NCBI GenBank assembly: GCA_019651435.1
Contig: BOYI01000001.1
Span: 558,001 to 622,000 of the forward strand
Direction: 5' to 3'
DNA: 64,000 bases
Source: Pelagibacteraceae bacterium
Lineage (GTDB): Bacteria > Pseudomonadota > Alphaproteobacteria > HIMB59
The position numbers and the translations under genes were made by a program. Below are positions 9,902 through 19,085 of the stretch, one piece after another (position 1 is the stretch's first letter; the number at the start of each line of letters is the position of its first letter). The notes under the pieces were generated by a model. The model searched no databases. It was given only the letters and a program-made list of their open reading frames with translations, and had not been told where the DNA came from.

Positions 9902-10448
9902 TTTTTATTGGCCCTCCAGGATCTGGAAAGGGAACACAAGCTCAAGTTTTAAAAGACTCAGTATTACCAAATCTACATATTTTAACAGTAAGTTCTTTAT
10001 TAAAAGAAAAATCTTCTGATGGAAGTGTTTTAGGAAATGAAATAAAACAAAAAATGGATAATGGTGATTTAATTGAAGACTCAATAGTTATTTCCGTATT
10101 AAAAGAAAAATCAGATAGTCTTGGAGATGAACAGATATTAGTTGATGGTTTTCCAAGAAGTTCTATACAGGCTGAGTCTCTTAAAGGAAATTTTTCTTAA
10201 TAAAAATCTTAATATAATTAATTTTACTGTAACTGATGAAGAACTTTTAGCTCGTATTACAAAAAGATCTCAAGAAGAGTCTAGGGCTGATGATAGCGTA
10301 TTTGATAAACGTTTGGCTATTTACAAGAAAACTCATAACGAGATTATTGAGTCTTTGTCTAAAGATAATGAAGTTATCAACATAGACGCTAATGATCAAA
10401 TTGACTCTATTTCTCAAAAAAATCATTGAAAAACTTGGCTTAAATTGA
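9892..10448 (+). CDS. adk: Adenylate kinase (frameshifted)
   Basis: Interconverts ATP+AMP and 2 ADP. The P-loop GPPGSGKGTQ is at residues 7-16, the AMP-binding DGFPRS at about 85-90, and the C-terminal SRADDSVFDKRL block follows a shift near 10195. A second shift in the A-run near 10420 restores IIEKLGLN and a stop at 10446-10448. At about 185 residues it is the short form without an expanded lid. Its place after secY is standard. Confidence 0.93.
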
Positions 10449-10459
10449 TGTATTTTATA

Positions 10460-10502
10460 TTGACTTTTAATTACTTTTTTACTAATTTCACCCCTTCAGG
10501 AG
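10460..10502 (+). promoter_or_regulatory. Candidate promoter and RBS for the rpsM-rpsK-rpoA-rplQ cluster
   Basis: TTGACT at 10460-10465 is separated by 17 nt from TAATTT at 10483-10488, a good sigma70-type spacing in the 61-bp gap after adk. A Shine-Dalgarno AGGAG at 10498-10502 lies 7 nt before the TTG start of rpsM. The promoter is inferred from sequence only. Confidence 0.45.
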
Positions 10503-10509
10503 ATCTCAA

Positions 10510-10887
10510 TTGGCAAGAATAGCAGGCGTAAATTTACCAGTTAATAAACGTGCTTTAGTTTCACTAACATATATTCACGGTATAGGACCCAAATTTGCTC
10601 TAGACATTCTTAAAGCAAATGACTTAGACCACACTAAAAGAATTAAGGACTTTACTGAAGATGAAATTTCTAAAATAAGAAAATCAATTGAAGAAAGCTA
10701 TACAGTTGAGGGTGATTTAAGACGTGTTGTATCTCAAAATATTAAGCGTTTAAAGGATTTAGGATGTTATAGAGGTTTGAGACATCGCCGCCAGTTACCT
10801 ACAAGAGGTCAAAGAACACATACAAATGCTAGAACAAGAAAAGGTAAGGCTGTAGCAATAGCAGGAAAGAAAAAAGTTACTAAATAA
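10510..10887 (+). CDS. rpsM: 30S ribosomal protein S13 (TTG start)
   Basis: A 125-residue protein starting TTG at 10510, chosen because [10 protein letters not shown] is the conserved S13 N-terminus and AGGAG sits 7 nt upstream. Further motifs are [37 protein letters not shown] and NARTRKGK. S13 bridges the 30S and 50S heads. It starts the alpha cluster. Confidence 0.96.
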   Translation: MARIAGVNLPVNKRALVSLTYIHGIGPKFALDILKANDLDHTKRIKDFTEDEISKIRKSIEESYTVEGDLRRVVSQNIKRLKDLGCYRGLRHRRQLPTRGQRTHTNARTRKGKAVAIAGKKKVTK

Positions 10888-10889
10888 AA

Positions 10890-11288
10890 ATGGCAAAAAC
10901 TGAAAAAAAATCTTCAGATAAGAAAAAATCAAAAAAGAATTTTGGACAAAATGGTGTTGTTCATATTAAAAGTTCATTTAACAATACTATTGTAACCATC
11001 TCTGATGTAAGCGGAAACGCTGTATCATGGTCATCTAGTGGTTCTATGGGTTTTAGAGGTTCAAAAAAATCTACACCTTATGCTGCTCAAATGGCGACTG
11101 ATGCTGCTGGAAAAAAAGCATATGATGTTGGTTTAAGAAAACTTGATGTTCTAATGAAGGGTCCTGGTTCAGGAAGAGAGTCAGCATTAAGAGCATTACA
11201 AAATATTGGTTTCATAATTAATAACATCAAAGATGTTACACCGCTTCCACATAATGGATGCAGACCGAAGAAAAAAAGAAGAGTATAA
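10890..11288 (+). CDS. rpsK: 30S ribosomal protein S11
   Basis: An intact 132-residue protein. After a Lys/Ser-rich N-terminal tail come [51 protein letters not shown] and the C-terminal [18 protein letters not shown]. It sits 2 nt after rpsM and 20 nt before rpoA. Confidence 0.97.
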   Translation: MAKTEKKSSDKKKSKKNFGQNGVVHIKSSFNNTIVTISDVSGNAVSWSSSGSMGFRGSKKSTPYAAQMATDAAGKKAYDVGLRKLDVLMKGPGSGRESALRALQNIGFIINNIKDVTPLPHNGCRPKKKRRV

Positions 11289-11308
11289 AACTTTAATAGG
11301 AGCATAAA

Positions 11309-12338
11309 TTGATCGAAAATAATTGGATAACCCTAGTTAAGCCAAATAAGGTTGACTATAAAATTAGTGAGAATAAAAAATTTGGTACAGTTGTAATTGA
11401 ACCTCTAGAAAAGGGCTTCGGAACTACCCTAGGTAATGCTTTAAGAAGAGTTTTGCTTTCTTCTTTGCAGGGCACTGCAATTACTTCTATTAAGATTAAT
11501 GGAGTATTGCACGAGTTCTCTACTATTGAGGGAGTTAGAGAAGATGTAACAGATATCATTATGAACTTAAAAAATGTTACATTTAACTCTAAAAGTAACC
11601 ATACTCAAAAACTAACATTAAACGTAAAAGGTCCAAAAGAAGTATTATCTTCAGATTTTGATGAAAATCCTGAGGTTGAGATAGTTGATAAAGATGCTGT
11701 TATAATGAATGTTGACTCAAATAGAGAGGTTAATCTTGAGATCTTTTTGGATGTAAATAAAGGTTATATTTCAGCTGAAAAAAATAAAGATAACGAGAAT
11801 AAAAGTGTTGGGCAAATCATGCTTGATGCAACATTTAGCCCTGTAAAAAGAGTGGCTTTTAGTGTTGATAACTCACGTATTGGTCAAGATACAGAATTTG
11901 ATAAACTAATTCTAGATATCGAAACTAATGGTACTGTATCTCCAGACGATGCTGCTGCATTGGCTGCACGAATTCTACAAGATCAATTAAAGCCATTTAT
12001 CAATTTTGAAGAACCTACTGAAGATGAAAGAAAAAAATTACAATCTTCAAAAGAAGCCTCAATTTAATAAAAATTTACTTAAGAAAGTGGATGAACTTGA
12101 GTTGTCAGTTAGATCAGCTAATTGTCTAAAAAATGATAATATTTTCTATATTGGAGATTTGGTTCAAAAAACTGAAGGTGAAATGTTAAGAACACCAAAC
12201 TTTGGAAGAAAATCATTAGATGAAATTAAAGAAGTTCTTTTATCAATGGGTTTAAATATGGGAATGGATTTACCAGGTTGGCCTCCAGAGAACATAGAAG
12301 AACTCTCAAAAAAATATGAGGATCCATTTAAAGTATAA
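11309..12338 (+). CDS. rpoA: RNA polymerase alpha subunit (TTG start; one frameshift)
   Basis: The N-terminal assembly domain begins at TTG 11309 behind TAGGAG (11297-11302) and shows [34 protein letters not shown] and a C-terminal [19 protein letters not shown] shift at about 12045-12067 leads to the alpha-[42 protein letters not shown]. After repair it has about 343 residues, normal for proteobacteria. It overlaps rplQ as TAATG. Confidence 0.95.
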
Positions 12339-12695
12339 TGAAACACGGATTAAAACAAAGAAAGTTAAATAGGACTTCCTCTCATAGATTGGCTTTACTT
12401 AAAAATCTTTCTATTAGTCTTATAAAACATGAAACTATTACTACCACTACTGAAAAAGCAAAAGAATTAAGACCTTTTATTGAAAAGTTAGTTACTAAAG
12501 CAAAGAGTGATAACCTGAGTAATAGAAAATATATCTTATCTAAGCTTTTTAATAATAAAGAAGCATGCCAAAAACTCTTTTTCTGAAATTTCTGTCCAAC
12601 AAAAAGATAGAAATGGCGGTTACACAAGAATTATTAAAAAGGGTAATCGCTTTGGTGATTTTGCTCACACTAGCATCATCCAGTTCGTAAAATAA
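12338..12695 (+). CDS. rplQ: 50S ribosomal protein L17 (one frameshift)
   Basis: Starts [17 protein letters not shown] at 12338, then LALLKNLSISLIKHETI and AKELRPFIEKLVTKAK. A shift near 12580 continues EISVQQKDRNGGYTRIIKKGNRFGDFA and ends HTSIIQFVK with stop 12693-12695. About 119 residues, the family norm, and last gene of the ribosomal block. Confidence 0.93.
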
Positions 12696-12701
12696 TCCTT
12701 A

Positions 12702-13058
12702 ATGCAATCCTATCTAGCTCTAATTTTAGGGGCTATTATAGGTTCTAGCATTCGGTATCTTTTCTATTTAATTAATCTGTCAGCTTTTGGCATACCACTA
12801 TCTACCATAATAGTAAATGTTATTGGATCTTCTTTAGCTGGTTTCTTTTATGGAAAATTTCAAAATTCAGCATATGTATTTATGTATGTAGGTTTATTTG
12901 GAAGCTTAACCACATTATCAGCTTTTAATTTAGAATTATTTCAACTATTAGGTAATAAAGATTTTTTAAGAGCAATAATATATTTTCTTTTTAATATAAT
13001 TATCACTTTGGCTTTTTTTTATATATTTCATGTTATTAGTTTAAAAATTGCAAGTTAA
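12702..13058 (+). CDS. crcB: Fluoride ion channel CrcB/Fluc
   Basis: A 118-residue membrane protein with four predicted helices. It has the family blocks GAIIGSSIRYLFY near the N-terminus, VNVIGSSLAGFFYGKF in helix 2 and GLFGSLTTLSAFNLE in helix 3. Fluc channels export fluoride as dimers. It begins 6 nt after rplQ; no fluoride riboswitch is recognisable in that gap. Confidence 0.88.
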   Translation: MQSYLALILGAIIGSSIRYLFYLINLSAFGIPLSTIIVNVIGSSLAGFFYGKFQNSAYVFMYVGLFGSLTTLSAFNLELFQLLGNKDFLRAIIYFLFNIIITLAFFYIFHVISLKIAS

Positions 13059-13852
13059 AGTAAATCAATCATTTAATCGTTTAGATAAATTTTTATTTCA
13101 ATATTTTGAGTCCATACCTTTATCTTTAATACAAAGATTAATTCGACAATATAAAATTAAAATTAATAATAAAAAATCTAAAGCCAATTCTGAATTAAAA
13201 AAGGAGATATAATTTTTATTTATTATAATTTTGAATTTAATAATCAAAAAAACTTTACATAAAAATTTCCGAAAAGTTTCGAAAGACATTAAAAAAAAAA
13301 ATTATTTTTGAAAATAGTGATTTTATTATCATTAATAAACTAAGAGGGTATTCTGTTCAAAGAGGATCTAAAGTTAGAACATCTTTAAAAGATTATTATG
13401 AAAGTTTATTGAGATACTCACTCTATATAGTTCATAGATTAGACAAAGATACATCTGGTTTAATGATTTTTGCTAAAAGTAGGTTGGCGGCTAGTGGTAT
13501 TTCAAACTTTTTTATCTAATAAATTCATAAATATTATTTAGCTAAAACTCATAAAAGTTTCAACAAACAATCAGGAATGCTTGAAAATGTTAACAACGAA
13601 AATAAGCTATTAAAACTATTTTATAGAAAAATTAATTCAACTAAAGATGAACACCTCTATTTAATAAAACTTTTAACAGGTAGAAAACACCAGATCAGAC
13701 TTCAATTCTTTATCAATGATAATCCCATAATAGGTGATAAAAAATTTAGCCAAGATAAAAATAAAAATTTATCTCTTTGTGCTGTATCAATACATTTTTA
13801 TTATTTAACTAAATTCTATAAATTTAATTTGAATTTAAATGAAATTGACTAA
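13048..13852 (+). CDS. rluC: RluC-type 23S rRNA pseudouridine synthase (frameshifted)
   Basis: A TTG at 13048 overlaps the end of crcB and opens an S4-like RNA-binding domain (FNRLDKFLFQYFESIPLSLIQRLIRQYKI, then ELKKGD). After shifts near 13200-13320 the catalytic domain appears: IIINKLRGYSVQRGSK, then IVHRLDKDTSGLMIFAKS with the catalytic Asp of the HRLDKDTSG motif. The C-terminal part LLTGRKHQIRLQF is intact. The family is secure; RluC rather than RluD rests on the N-terminal domain and size only. Confidence 0.83.
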
Positions 13853-14465
13853 TAAATTCAATTTTTAAGTCATTTACTAATTCTTTTTTATTGTATGTAA
13901 TATTTAATTCCTTTAAGCTACTTATTTGATCGACTTCAAGTCCACATGGATTAATTTTTCTAAAATCAATCCAGTGATAAATCTAAGTTGATTGATATTC
14001 CATGATAAATTACTCCTTTGAATATCTTAATCCTATAAAAATTATTTTTTATCCTTTTTATTTTTTTCATCTCTTACCCATAGACCTCTATTGTTTCTTT
14101 TTGGCAAATAATGTAATTTTATTATTTTTGAATACTTTAATAATAATCTCTTCAATTTTATTTATATATTCAATGATATTTAATTTCCTTTTTTTAATAT
14201 TTAAAATTGGATAAATGATTAACTGACCTGGTCCATGGAATGTAATTTTTCCACCCCTATTTATAAATACTACAGGAATATTATTTATTTTTTTTTCATT
14301 AAAATTTTTGGGTGTAGAACTTCCTGCTGTAAATACACTTTGATGTTCTAAAAACCAGATTTCTTCATTTTTGATGTCTTCTGAAACTTCTAAAACCTTT
14401 GAATTCATTTTATTTAAAGCTTCAACATAATTTATTCTTCCTTTTAGTTGTTTTATTCTCAACAT
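13824..14465 (-). CDS. lipB: Octanoyl-[ACP]:protein N-octanoyltransferase LipB (frameshifted C-terminal half)
   Basis: Transfers octanoate from ACP to lipoyl domains of dehydrogenase complexes. The N-terminal half (14465 down to about 14088) shows EEIWFLEHQSVFTAGSS and the active-site region INRGGKITFHGPGQLIIYP. Downstream the frame is broken several times, but KIIFIGLRYSKE, then WIDFRKINPCGLEVDQISSL (the conserved Cys is in NPCGL) and KKELVNDL can be followed. The end at 13824 slightly overlaps the convergent rluC and is uncertain. Confidence 0.85.
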
Positions 14466-14490
14466 TGTTTATTAATTACATTTTATAATT

Positions 14491-14578
14491 GCGGACGTGG
14501 CGGAACTGGTAGACGCGCAGCGTTGAGGTCGCTGTGGGATATTATCCTGTGGAAGTTCGAGTCTTCTCGTCCGCACCA
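14491..14578 (+). tRNA. tRNA-Leu (anticodon GAG)
   Basis: An 88-nt cloverleaf with acceptor stem GCGGACG / CGTCCGC, a D-arm with GGCGGAACTGGTAGACGC, and anticodon stem CAGCG / CGCTG with loop TTGAGGT, giving GAG. A long class II variable arm and the T-arm GAAGTTCGAGTCTTC follow, with an encoded CCA. It lies only 14 nt upstream of the mgtE start codon. Confidence 0.95.
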
Positions 14579-14592
14579 TATATATATTATAA

Positions 14593-15891
14593 ATGGTTAA
14601 TTTTAATAAAAAAGAATACATTCAATCAATAAAATCTCTGCATCCAGCAGATCAGGCCGATAGTATAGAAAATCTAAATCTTAAAGATCAAACATCAGTT
14701 TTAAAAACATCTACTAAATATCTTCATCCTGATTTTATTGCCTATCTTAGAGAAGAGACCAGAGAAGATATTTTAAACCTAATCCCCAAAAAACAGTTAA
14801 TAAATTTAATTAAATACTTAGATTTAGATGATGCCGTAGAAATTTTAAGTGAATTTGAAACAAAGGACCTTGTTAATACTTTATCAAATTTAGGTCAACT
14901 TCAACGCTCTAGAATTGAAGAAAACTTAAAATATCCTGAGGACTCAGCGGGTCGAATAATGAATAGAGATTTTCTTGCTGTTAAATCAACTTTAACTGTT
15001 GGCAATTTAATTGATCAATTAAGAACTTCTCGAAGAGGTCCAAAAGATTTTTACAATGTATTTATTGTTGATGAAAATAATATCCCTATAGGGTACATAC
15101 CATCTGGTAGGATTCTAAGATCAAAAAGAAGTAAAAGACTAAAAGATATGACTCTTAAAAATGTCCATTTAATTAAATCTAATGAGTCTGTAGAGGATAT
15201 AACTTACACTTTTAGACAATATGGATTAGTGTCGGCCCCAGTTGTTTCAGATGAGAATAAGATTTTAGGAATTATAACTGTTGATGATGTCGTTGAAATA
15301 GATCATGAAGAGTTAGAGGATGATATTCAAAAATTAGGAGGATTATTCGTTAACGACTTTTACAAGGGTGCTCTTAATTCTGCCTCCTCAAGATTTATTT
15401 GGCTTGGATTAAATTTATTAACTGCAATTTTAGCATCTTTAGTTATAGATATTTATTCAGATCAACTTCAACAGATGATCGCTATAGCTGTTTTAATGCC
15501 AATAGTTGCTTCTATGGGTGGAAATGCAGGAACTCAGGCTATGACTATATATGTTCGTGCTATAGCTACTAAAGATATTGATAATTCAAATTATTTTAAA
15601 TTAATTATTAAAGAATTTTTGATTGGAAGTATAAACGGATTAGCTCTATCGATGATAATGGGCCTCATTGCTTATTATTGGTTTGATAGCTTGGTATTAG
15701 CATTTGCTATTTCTTTTGCAATATTAATTAATTTAGGTTTTGCTTGCTTAGTTGGAATAATTATCCCTTTATCGATTAATAAGTTAAATATAGATCCAGC
15801 TTTAGCCTCTGGAATTGTATTAACTACTTTTACAGATGTTTTTGGTTTTCTATCATTCTTATCTATCGCAACGTATATTTTGAATTTATAA
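14593..15891 (+). CDS. mgtE: Magnesium transporter MgtE
   Basis: A 432-residue inner-membrane Mg2+ channel/transporter. Residues 1-120 are the helical N domain (LHPADQADSIENL; DAVEILSEFE), about 125-245 two CBS domains (EDSAGRIMNRDF, then SAPVVSDENKILGIITVDDV), and from 255 five membrane helices with VLMPIVASMGGNAGTQAMTI, the conserved pore segment. The CBS/N domains gate the pore in response to cytosolic Mg2+ in studied members. It starts just after tRNA-Leu and is followed after 3 nt by the phosphohexomutase. Confidence 0.95.
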   Translation: MVNFNKKEYIQSIKSLHPADQADSIENLNLKDQTSVLKTSTKYLHPDFIAYLREETREDILNLIPKKQLINLIKYLDLDDAVEILSEFETKDLVNTLSNLGQLQRSRIEENLKYPEDSAGRIMNRDFLAVKSTLTVGNLIDQLRTSRRGPKDFYNVFIVDENNIPIGYIPSGRILRSKRSKRLKDMTLKNVHLIKSNESVEDITYTFRQYGLVSAPVVSDENKILGIITVDDVVEIDHEELEDDIQKLGGLFVNDFYKGALNSASSRFIWLGLNLLTAILASLVIDIYSDQLQQMIAIAVLMPIVASMGGNAGTQAMTIYVRAIATKDIDNSNYFKLIIKEFLIGSINGLALSMIMGLIAYYWFDSLVLAFAISFAILINLGFACLVGIIIPLSINKLNIDPALASGIVLTTFTDVFGFLSFLSIATYILNL

Positions 15892-15894
15892 ACA

Positions 15895-17289
15895 ATGATA
15901 AATCAAGAAATATTAAGAGAATATGATATCAGAGGAATATTTCAAAAATCATTAACATTAGAAGATGTCAAAAACATATCATACAAGTTAGCTACAATTA
16001 TTAGAGAAACTAACGATCATAAAATTATTATTGGCCATGATGGTAGAGCGTCTTCTTTAGAAATAAAAAACACATTAATTGAGAATTTTCTTAATTTCGG
16101 AATTGATGTTTATGATATTTCACTAATCCCAACACCTATTAGTTATTTTGCGAATAAACATTTTCAAATTTCAAATTTAATTATGATTACAGGTTCCCAT
16201 AATCCAAAAGAATATAATGGTCTCAAAATGATTATTGAAGGAAAACCTTTCTTTGGAGATAAAATCAAATCATTAAATCAAATAGTAAATTGTAAAAAAA
16301 ATGACGTTAAAGGAAATCTTTATTTTAAAAGTCCAATTGAACCCTACACAAAAGAAATATTACATAGATTTAAAGATATTAATAAACTTAAAATAGTCTG
16401 GGATCCAGGAAATGGGGCTATTTCACCAATAATACATAGAATTGTTAAAATAATTGGTGGAAATAATATTATTCTGAATAGATCCATAGATAGTACTTTT
16501 CCAAATCATCACCCAGATCCCACAATTAAAAAAAATATTATTCAAATTTCTGATTATATAAAAAATCACTCCTTTGATTTAGGTATTTCCTTTGATGGTG
16601 ACGGCGATAGGGTAGGTATTATCGATAATAATGGAGAATTGGTTTACTCAGATATTATTTTACTTTTATTGGTTTTAGATTTGTATGAAGAAAAAAAAGA
16701 TATTACTGCTGTTGCTGATGTAAAATGTAGCAAAGTTTTATTTGATACTCTGAAAAATAATGGAATAAACATCTTAATGTCAAAAACCGGACATTCTTTA
16801 ATCAAAGAAATGATTATTAGTGAAAACGCTGACATAGCAGGGGAAATGAGTGGGCATATATTTTATAAATATCAATATTATGGTTATGATGATGCAATCT
16901 ACGCATCATTAAAAATAATTAATCTTCTGAGTAAAAGTGATCAAAAATTAAGTGAGATGATAGAACCTTATATAAAATCAAGCTCAACACCTGAAATTAA
17001 ACTTCACTGTGATGAGAAGGATAAATTTCAAATATTAAGTAATATTATTGATGAAATCAGAACTACTTATACTAATGAAGTTGATATCATTGATATTGAT
17101 GGAGTAAGAGTTGAAAGTAAAGATTTTTGGTTTTTAATAAGGGCCTCTAATACTCAAAATTGCCTTGTTTTTAGATTAGAGCATTTTAATAAAGAAAATT
17201 TTAAAAAAGAAATAAATAAACTAATAAAATTTTTTGAAAATTATAATCTAGACATATCTGAATTAACTAGCTTTAACAATACAATCTAG
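15895..17289 (+). CDS. Phosphomannomutase/phosphoglucomutase family enzyme
   Basis: A 464-residue alpha-D-phosphohexomutase. All four active-site loops are visible: REYDIRGIF at the start, the phosphoserine loop MITGSHNPKEYNGLK (about residue 98-112), the Mg-binding loop DGDGDRVG (about 234-241), the sugar loop GEMSGHIF, and the phosphate-binding RASNTQN near the C-terminus. It interconverts hexose 1- and 6-phosphates for sugar-nucleotide synthesis. GEMSGH favours the dual PMM/PGM (AlgC/ManB) group over GlmM. Its end overlaps the convergent carboxypeptidase gene by about 27 bp. Confidence 0.92.
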   Translation: MINQEILREYDIRGIFQKSLTLEDVKNISYKLATIIRETNDHKIIIGHDGRASSLEIKNTLIENFLNFGIDVYDISLIPTPISYFANKHFQISNLIMITGSHNPKEYNGLKMIIEGKPFFGDKIKSLNQIVNCKKNDVKGNLYFKSPIEPYTKEILHRFKDINKLKIVWDPGNGAISPIIHRIVKIIGGNNIILNRSIDSTFPNHHPDPTIKKNIIQISDYIKNHSFDLGISFDGDGDRVGIIDNNGELVYSDIILLLLVLDLYEEKKDITAVADVKCSKVLFDTLKNNGINILMSKTGHSLIKEMIISENADIAGEMSGHIFYKYQYYGYDDAIYASLKIINLLSKSDQKLSEMIEPYIKSSSTPEIKLHCDEKDKFQILSNIIDEIRTTYTNEVDIIDIDGVRVESKDFWFLIRASNTQNCLVFRLEHFNKENFKKEINKLIKFFENYNLDISELTSFNNTI

Positions 17290-18312
17290 TTTCTCCTTTT
17301 TCATTTCATTGCATAAAAATTTAGCTGTAGAAAGAGAGTCTAATTCAAAAAAACTAACGAAAAACTTTCCTCTTTTTTTAATATGATGATAGTGATCTCT
17401 TAAAAAAAACATCTTTTTTTGTATGAAAGATATATGTTTTTTTGAGTCACTTATTTTTCTAAAAGAGGAAGTTTCAACAATATAATCATTTGAGGCGTTA
17501 CTGGAATTGTTTGTTTTTTTATTTATAGATTTTTTATTTTGATATTTATTCATTAAAAAATGGATCTTATTATTTCTTTCTTTGGCTGAATTTCCTCCAA
17601 AATATACACCAAGTAAATAGTTTTCATCTATTTTTGAGAGTAATGATATTTGAAAACCAGATTTTCGAATATATCCAGTTTTCAAACCTATATAATAATC
17701 ATATTTATTTAATAGGGTATTATGGGTTTTATAAGTTTTACCATTGATAGTAACTTTTGTTCTTTTAAATCTATTTAGATATTCCGGATATTGTTTAATC
17801 AATTCAGAACTTAAAATAAAAATATCATTAGCAGATGAAAGATTTGATTTATTAGGCAAGCCATGAGGATTAGCAAAATTAGTATTTTTTAAACCTATTT
17901 CTTTTGCTATCAAATTCATTTTTTTTACAAAAGCTTTTTCAGATCCTGATATTTTTTCAGCAACTGCTATTGCTACATCATTAGCTGATTTGATTATTAA
18001 GGCATCTATAGCCTGATCAACTGTTATAGATTTTCCTTGAGGTATATTTAATTTTGAAGGTTGTTGTTGAGTAGCTTTTTTTGAAAATACTATTTTGTCA
18101 TTTAATTTAAGATTATTTTTGTTTAGCTCATCAAAAACTATATAGAGTGTCATTATTTTAGTTAATGATGCCGGGTAATTTCTTGTATTTTTGTTTACTT
18201 CAAAATATATCTCATTGGTGATAGGATTTCCTACTACACTGGCTATTTTAGCTAAACTTAACTGTGATAAATTGACTATTACAAATGTAAAAATTAGTAT
18301 TATTTTGATCAC
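17263..18312 (-). CDS. D-alanyl-D-alanine carboxypeptidase (PBP5/6 family, S11) with SPOR-like tail
   Basis: A 349-residue periplasmic enzyme that trims peptidoglycan pentapeptides. An N-terminal hydrophobic signal segment precedes the three penicillin-binding motifs: SLTK (in YPASLTKIM), SAN (in IKSANDVAIAV) and KTGY (in YIGLKTGYIRKSG). The last 70 residues (FVSFFELDSLSTAKFLCNEM, before a final Cys-containing strand) resemble a SPOR peptidoglycan-binding domain, as in alphaproteobacterial DacF-type proteins. It is divergent from the NDUFA12-like gene, with 21 bp between starts. Confidence 0.9.
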   Translation of the reverse strand: MIKIILIFTFVIVNLSQLSLAKIASVVGNPITNEIYFEVNKNTRNYPASLTKIMTLYIVFDELNKNNLKLNDKIVFSKKATQQQPSKLNIPQGKSITVDQAIDALIIKSANDVAIAVAEKISGSEKAFVKKMNLIAKEIGLKNTNFANPHGLPNKSNLSSANDIFILSSELIKQYPEYLNRFKRTKVTINGKTYKTHNTLLNKYDYYIGLKTGYIRKSGFQISLLSKIDENYLLGVYFGGNSAKERNNKIHFLMNKYQNKKSINKKTNNSSNASNDYIVETSSFRKISDSKKHISFIQKKMFFLRDHYHHIKKRGKFFVSFFELDSLSTAKFLCNEMKKEKLDCIVKAS

Positions 18313-18320
18313 TGATTTTT

Positions 18321-18326
18321 TATAAT
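18321..18326 (+). promoter_or_regulatory. -10 box directly before the NDUFA12-like start codon
   Basis: A perfect TATAAT ends 7 nt before ATG 18334. At standard -10 to +1 spacing, transcription would begin at or next to the A of the start codon, implying a leaderless mRNA. No Shine-Dalgarno sequence fits in the gap. Inferred from sequence only. Confidence 0.45.
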
Positions 18327-18333
18327 TAGAAAA

Positions 18334-18642
18334 ATGTCATTAGGTTTTAAAATTTATTCTTATTTTAATGGTAATCTTGTTCATCAAGATTCGCTAGGTA
18401 ATAAATTTTATCAAGATAAAAAAAACCCAAATAAAAGATGGATCATTTATGCTGATGGTTTAGGTCCTGAATCTATTCCTACTAATTATCATAATTGGCT
18501 CCATAATACATCCGATGTATTAGATAAGAATATTCATGAGCTTGATGAGCTTGTTAACAACATCAAGGGGCGTACTCAAAAACATATCACCACTCATAAA
18601 CCAAATGACACTAAAGGTTATAATAGTTGGCAGCCCAAATAA
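18334..18642 (+). CDS. NDUFA12-like (B17.2) complex I accessory protein
   Basis: A 102-residue protein of the NADH:ubiquinone oxidoreductase 17.2 kDa family. It has the core pattern of a short-repeat N-terminal part (YFNGNLVHQDSLGNKFYQDK), then RRW-like NKRWIIYADGLGPESIPTNYHNWLHN. In alphaproteobacteria this accessory subunit is encoded outside the nuo operon next to mlaD and DUF2155 genes, exactly as here. The next gene begins inside its last codons. Confidence 0.88.
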   Translation: MSLGFKIYSYFNGNLVHQDSLGNKFYQDKKNPNKRWIIYADGLGPESIPTNYHNWLHNTSDVLDKNIHELDELVNNIKGRTQKHITTHKPNDTKGYNSWQPK

Positions 18643-19085
18643 AAATTGAGTTAGATAGTTTTTCTTCATCATTTCATTTAAAAATAGGATTTGTATTTCT
18701 ATGTATTTTTTTAATCTTTTATTTTTTATTTAATTCTTTCAATCCTCAAACAAATCATTTTAAAGCTCACTTTAGTTATGTTGAAGGTCTTGATATTGGA
18801 TCTGATGTCAAACTAGCAGGTATTCCTATCGGGAAAGTAACAAATCTTGAAATAGATAATGATTTAATTGCTGTTACGGGATTTATAGATAAAGACTTTG
18901 ATATACCCAAAGACTCTATCGCATCTATAAGGTCAGAAGGTTTATTTGGAAAAAAATCTCTACTTATTAATCCTGGTTTTGATATGCCTTTTGACTCTTC
19001 AAACAAAAATATTACATTTATAGAAACCACAGACTCTTATTCAATAGATATGTTTTTAAGGTATTTGAGGAATATAAATGAATAA
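18627..19085 (+). CDS. MCE-domain lipid transport protein (MlaD-like), copy 1
   Basis: A 152-residue protein from TTG 18627, inside the 3' end of the preceding gene. One N-terminal membrane helix (about residues 17-37) is followed by a single MCE domain: SYVEGLDIGSDVKLAGIPIGKV, then IPKDSIASIRSEGLFGKKSLLI. MlaD hexamers carry phospholipids across the periplasm with an MlaF ATPase and MlaE permease, neither of which is in this window. A second MCE gene overlaps its stop by 8 bp. The start codon is inferred. Confidence 0.85.
   Translation: MAAQIKIELDSFSSSFHLKIGFVFLCIFLIFYFLFNSFNPQTNHFKAHFSYVEGLDIGSDVKLAGIPIGKVTNLEIDNDLIAVTGFIDKDFDIPKDSIASIRSEGLFGKKSLLINPGFDMPFDSSNKNITFIETTDSYSIDMFLRYLRNINE

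Noticed and set aside
12696-12701. Fluoride riboswitch before crcB
   Set aside because: Only 6 nt separate rplQ from crcB, too short for the aptamer.
14002-14214. Plus-strand hydrophobic ORF opposite lipB
   Set aside because: It lies opposite the frameshifted LipB coding region, whose conserved NPCGL and GPGQLIIYP blocks are on the minus strand.
14484-14489. TATAAT as the promoter of tRNA-Leu
   Set aside because: It ends 1 nt before the mature tRNA 5' end, so the transcription start would fall inside the tRNA; the real promoter must be further upstream.
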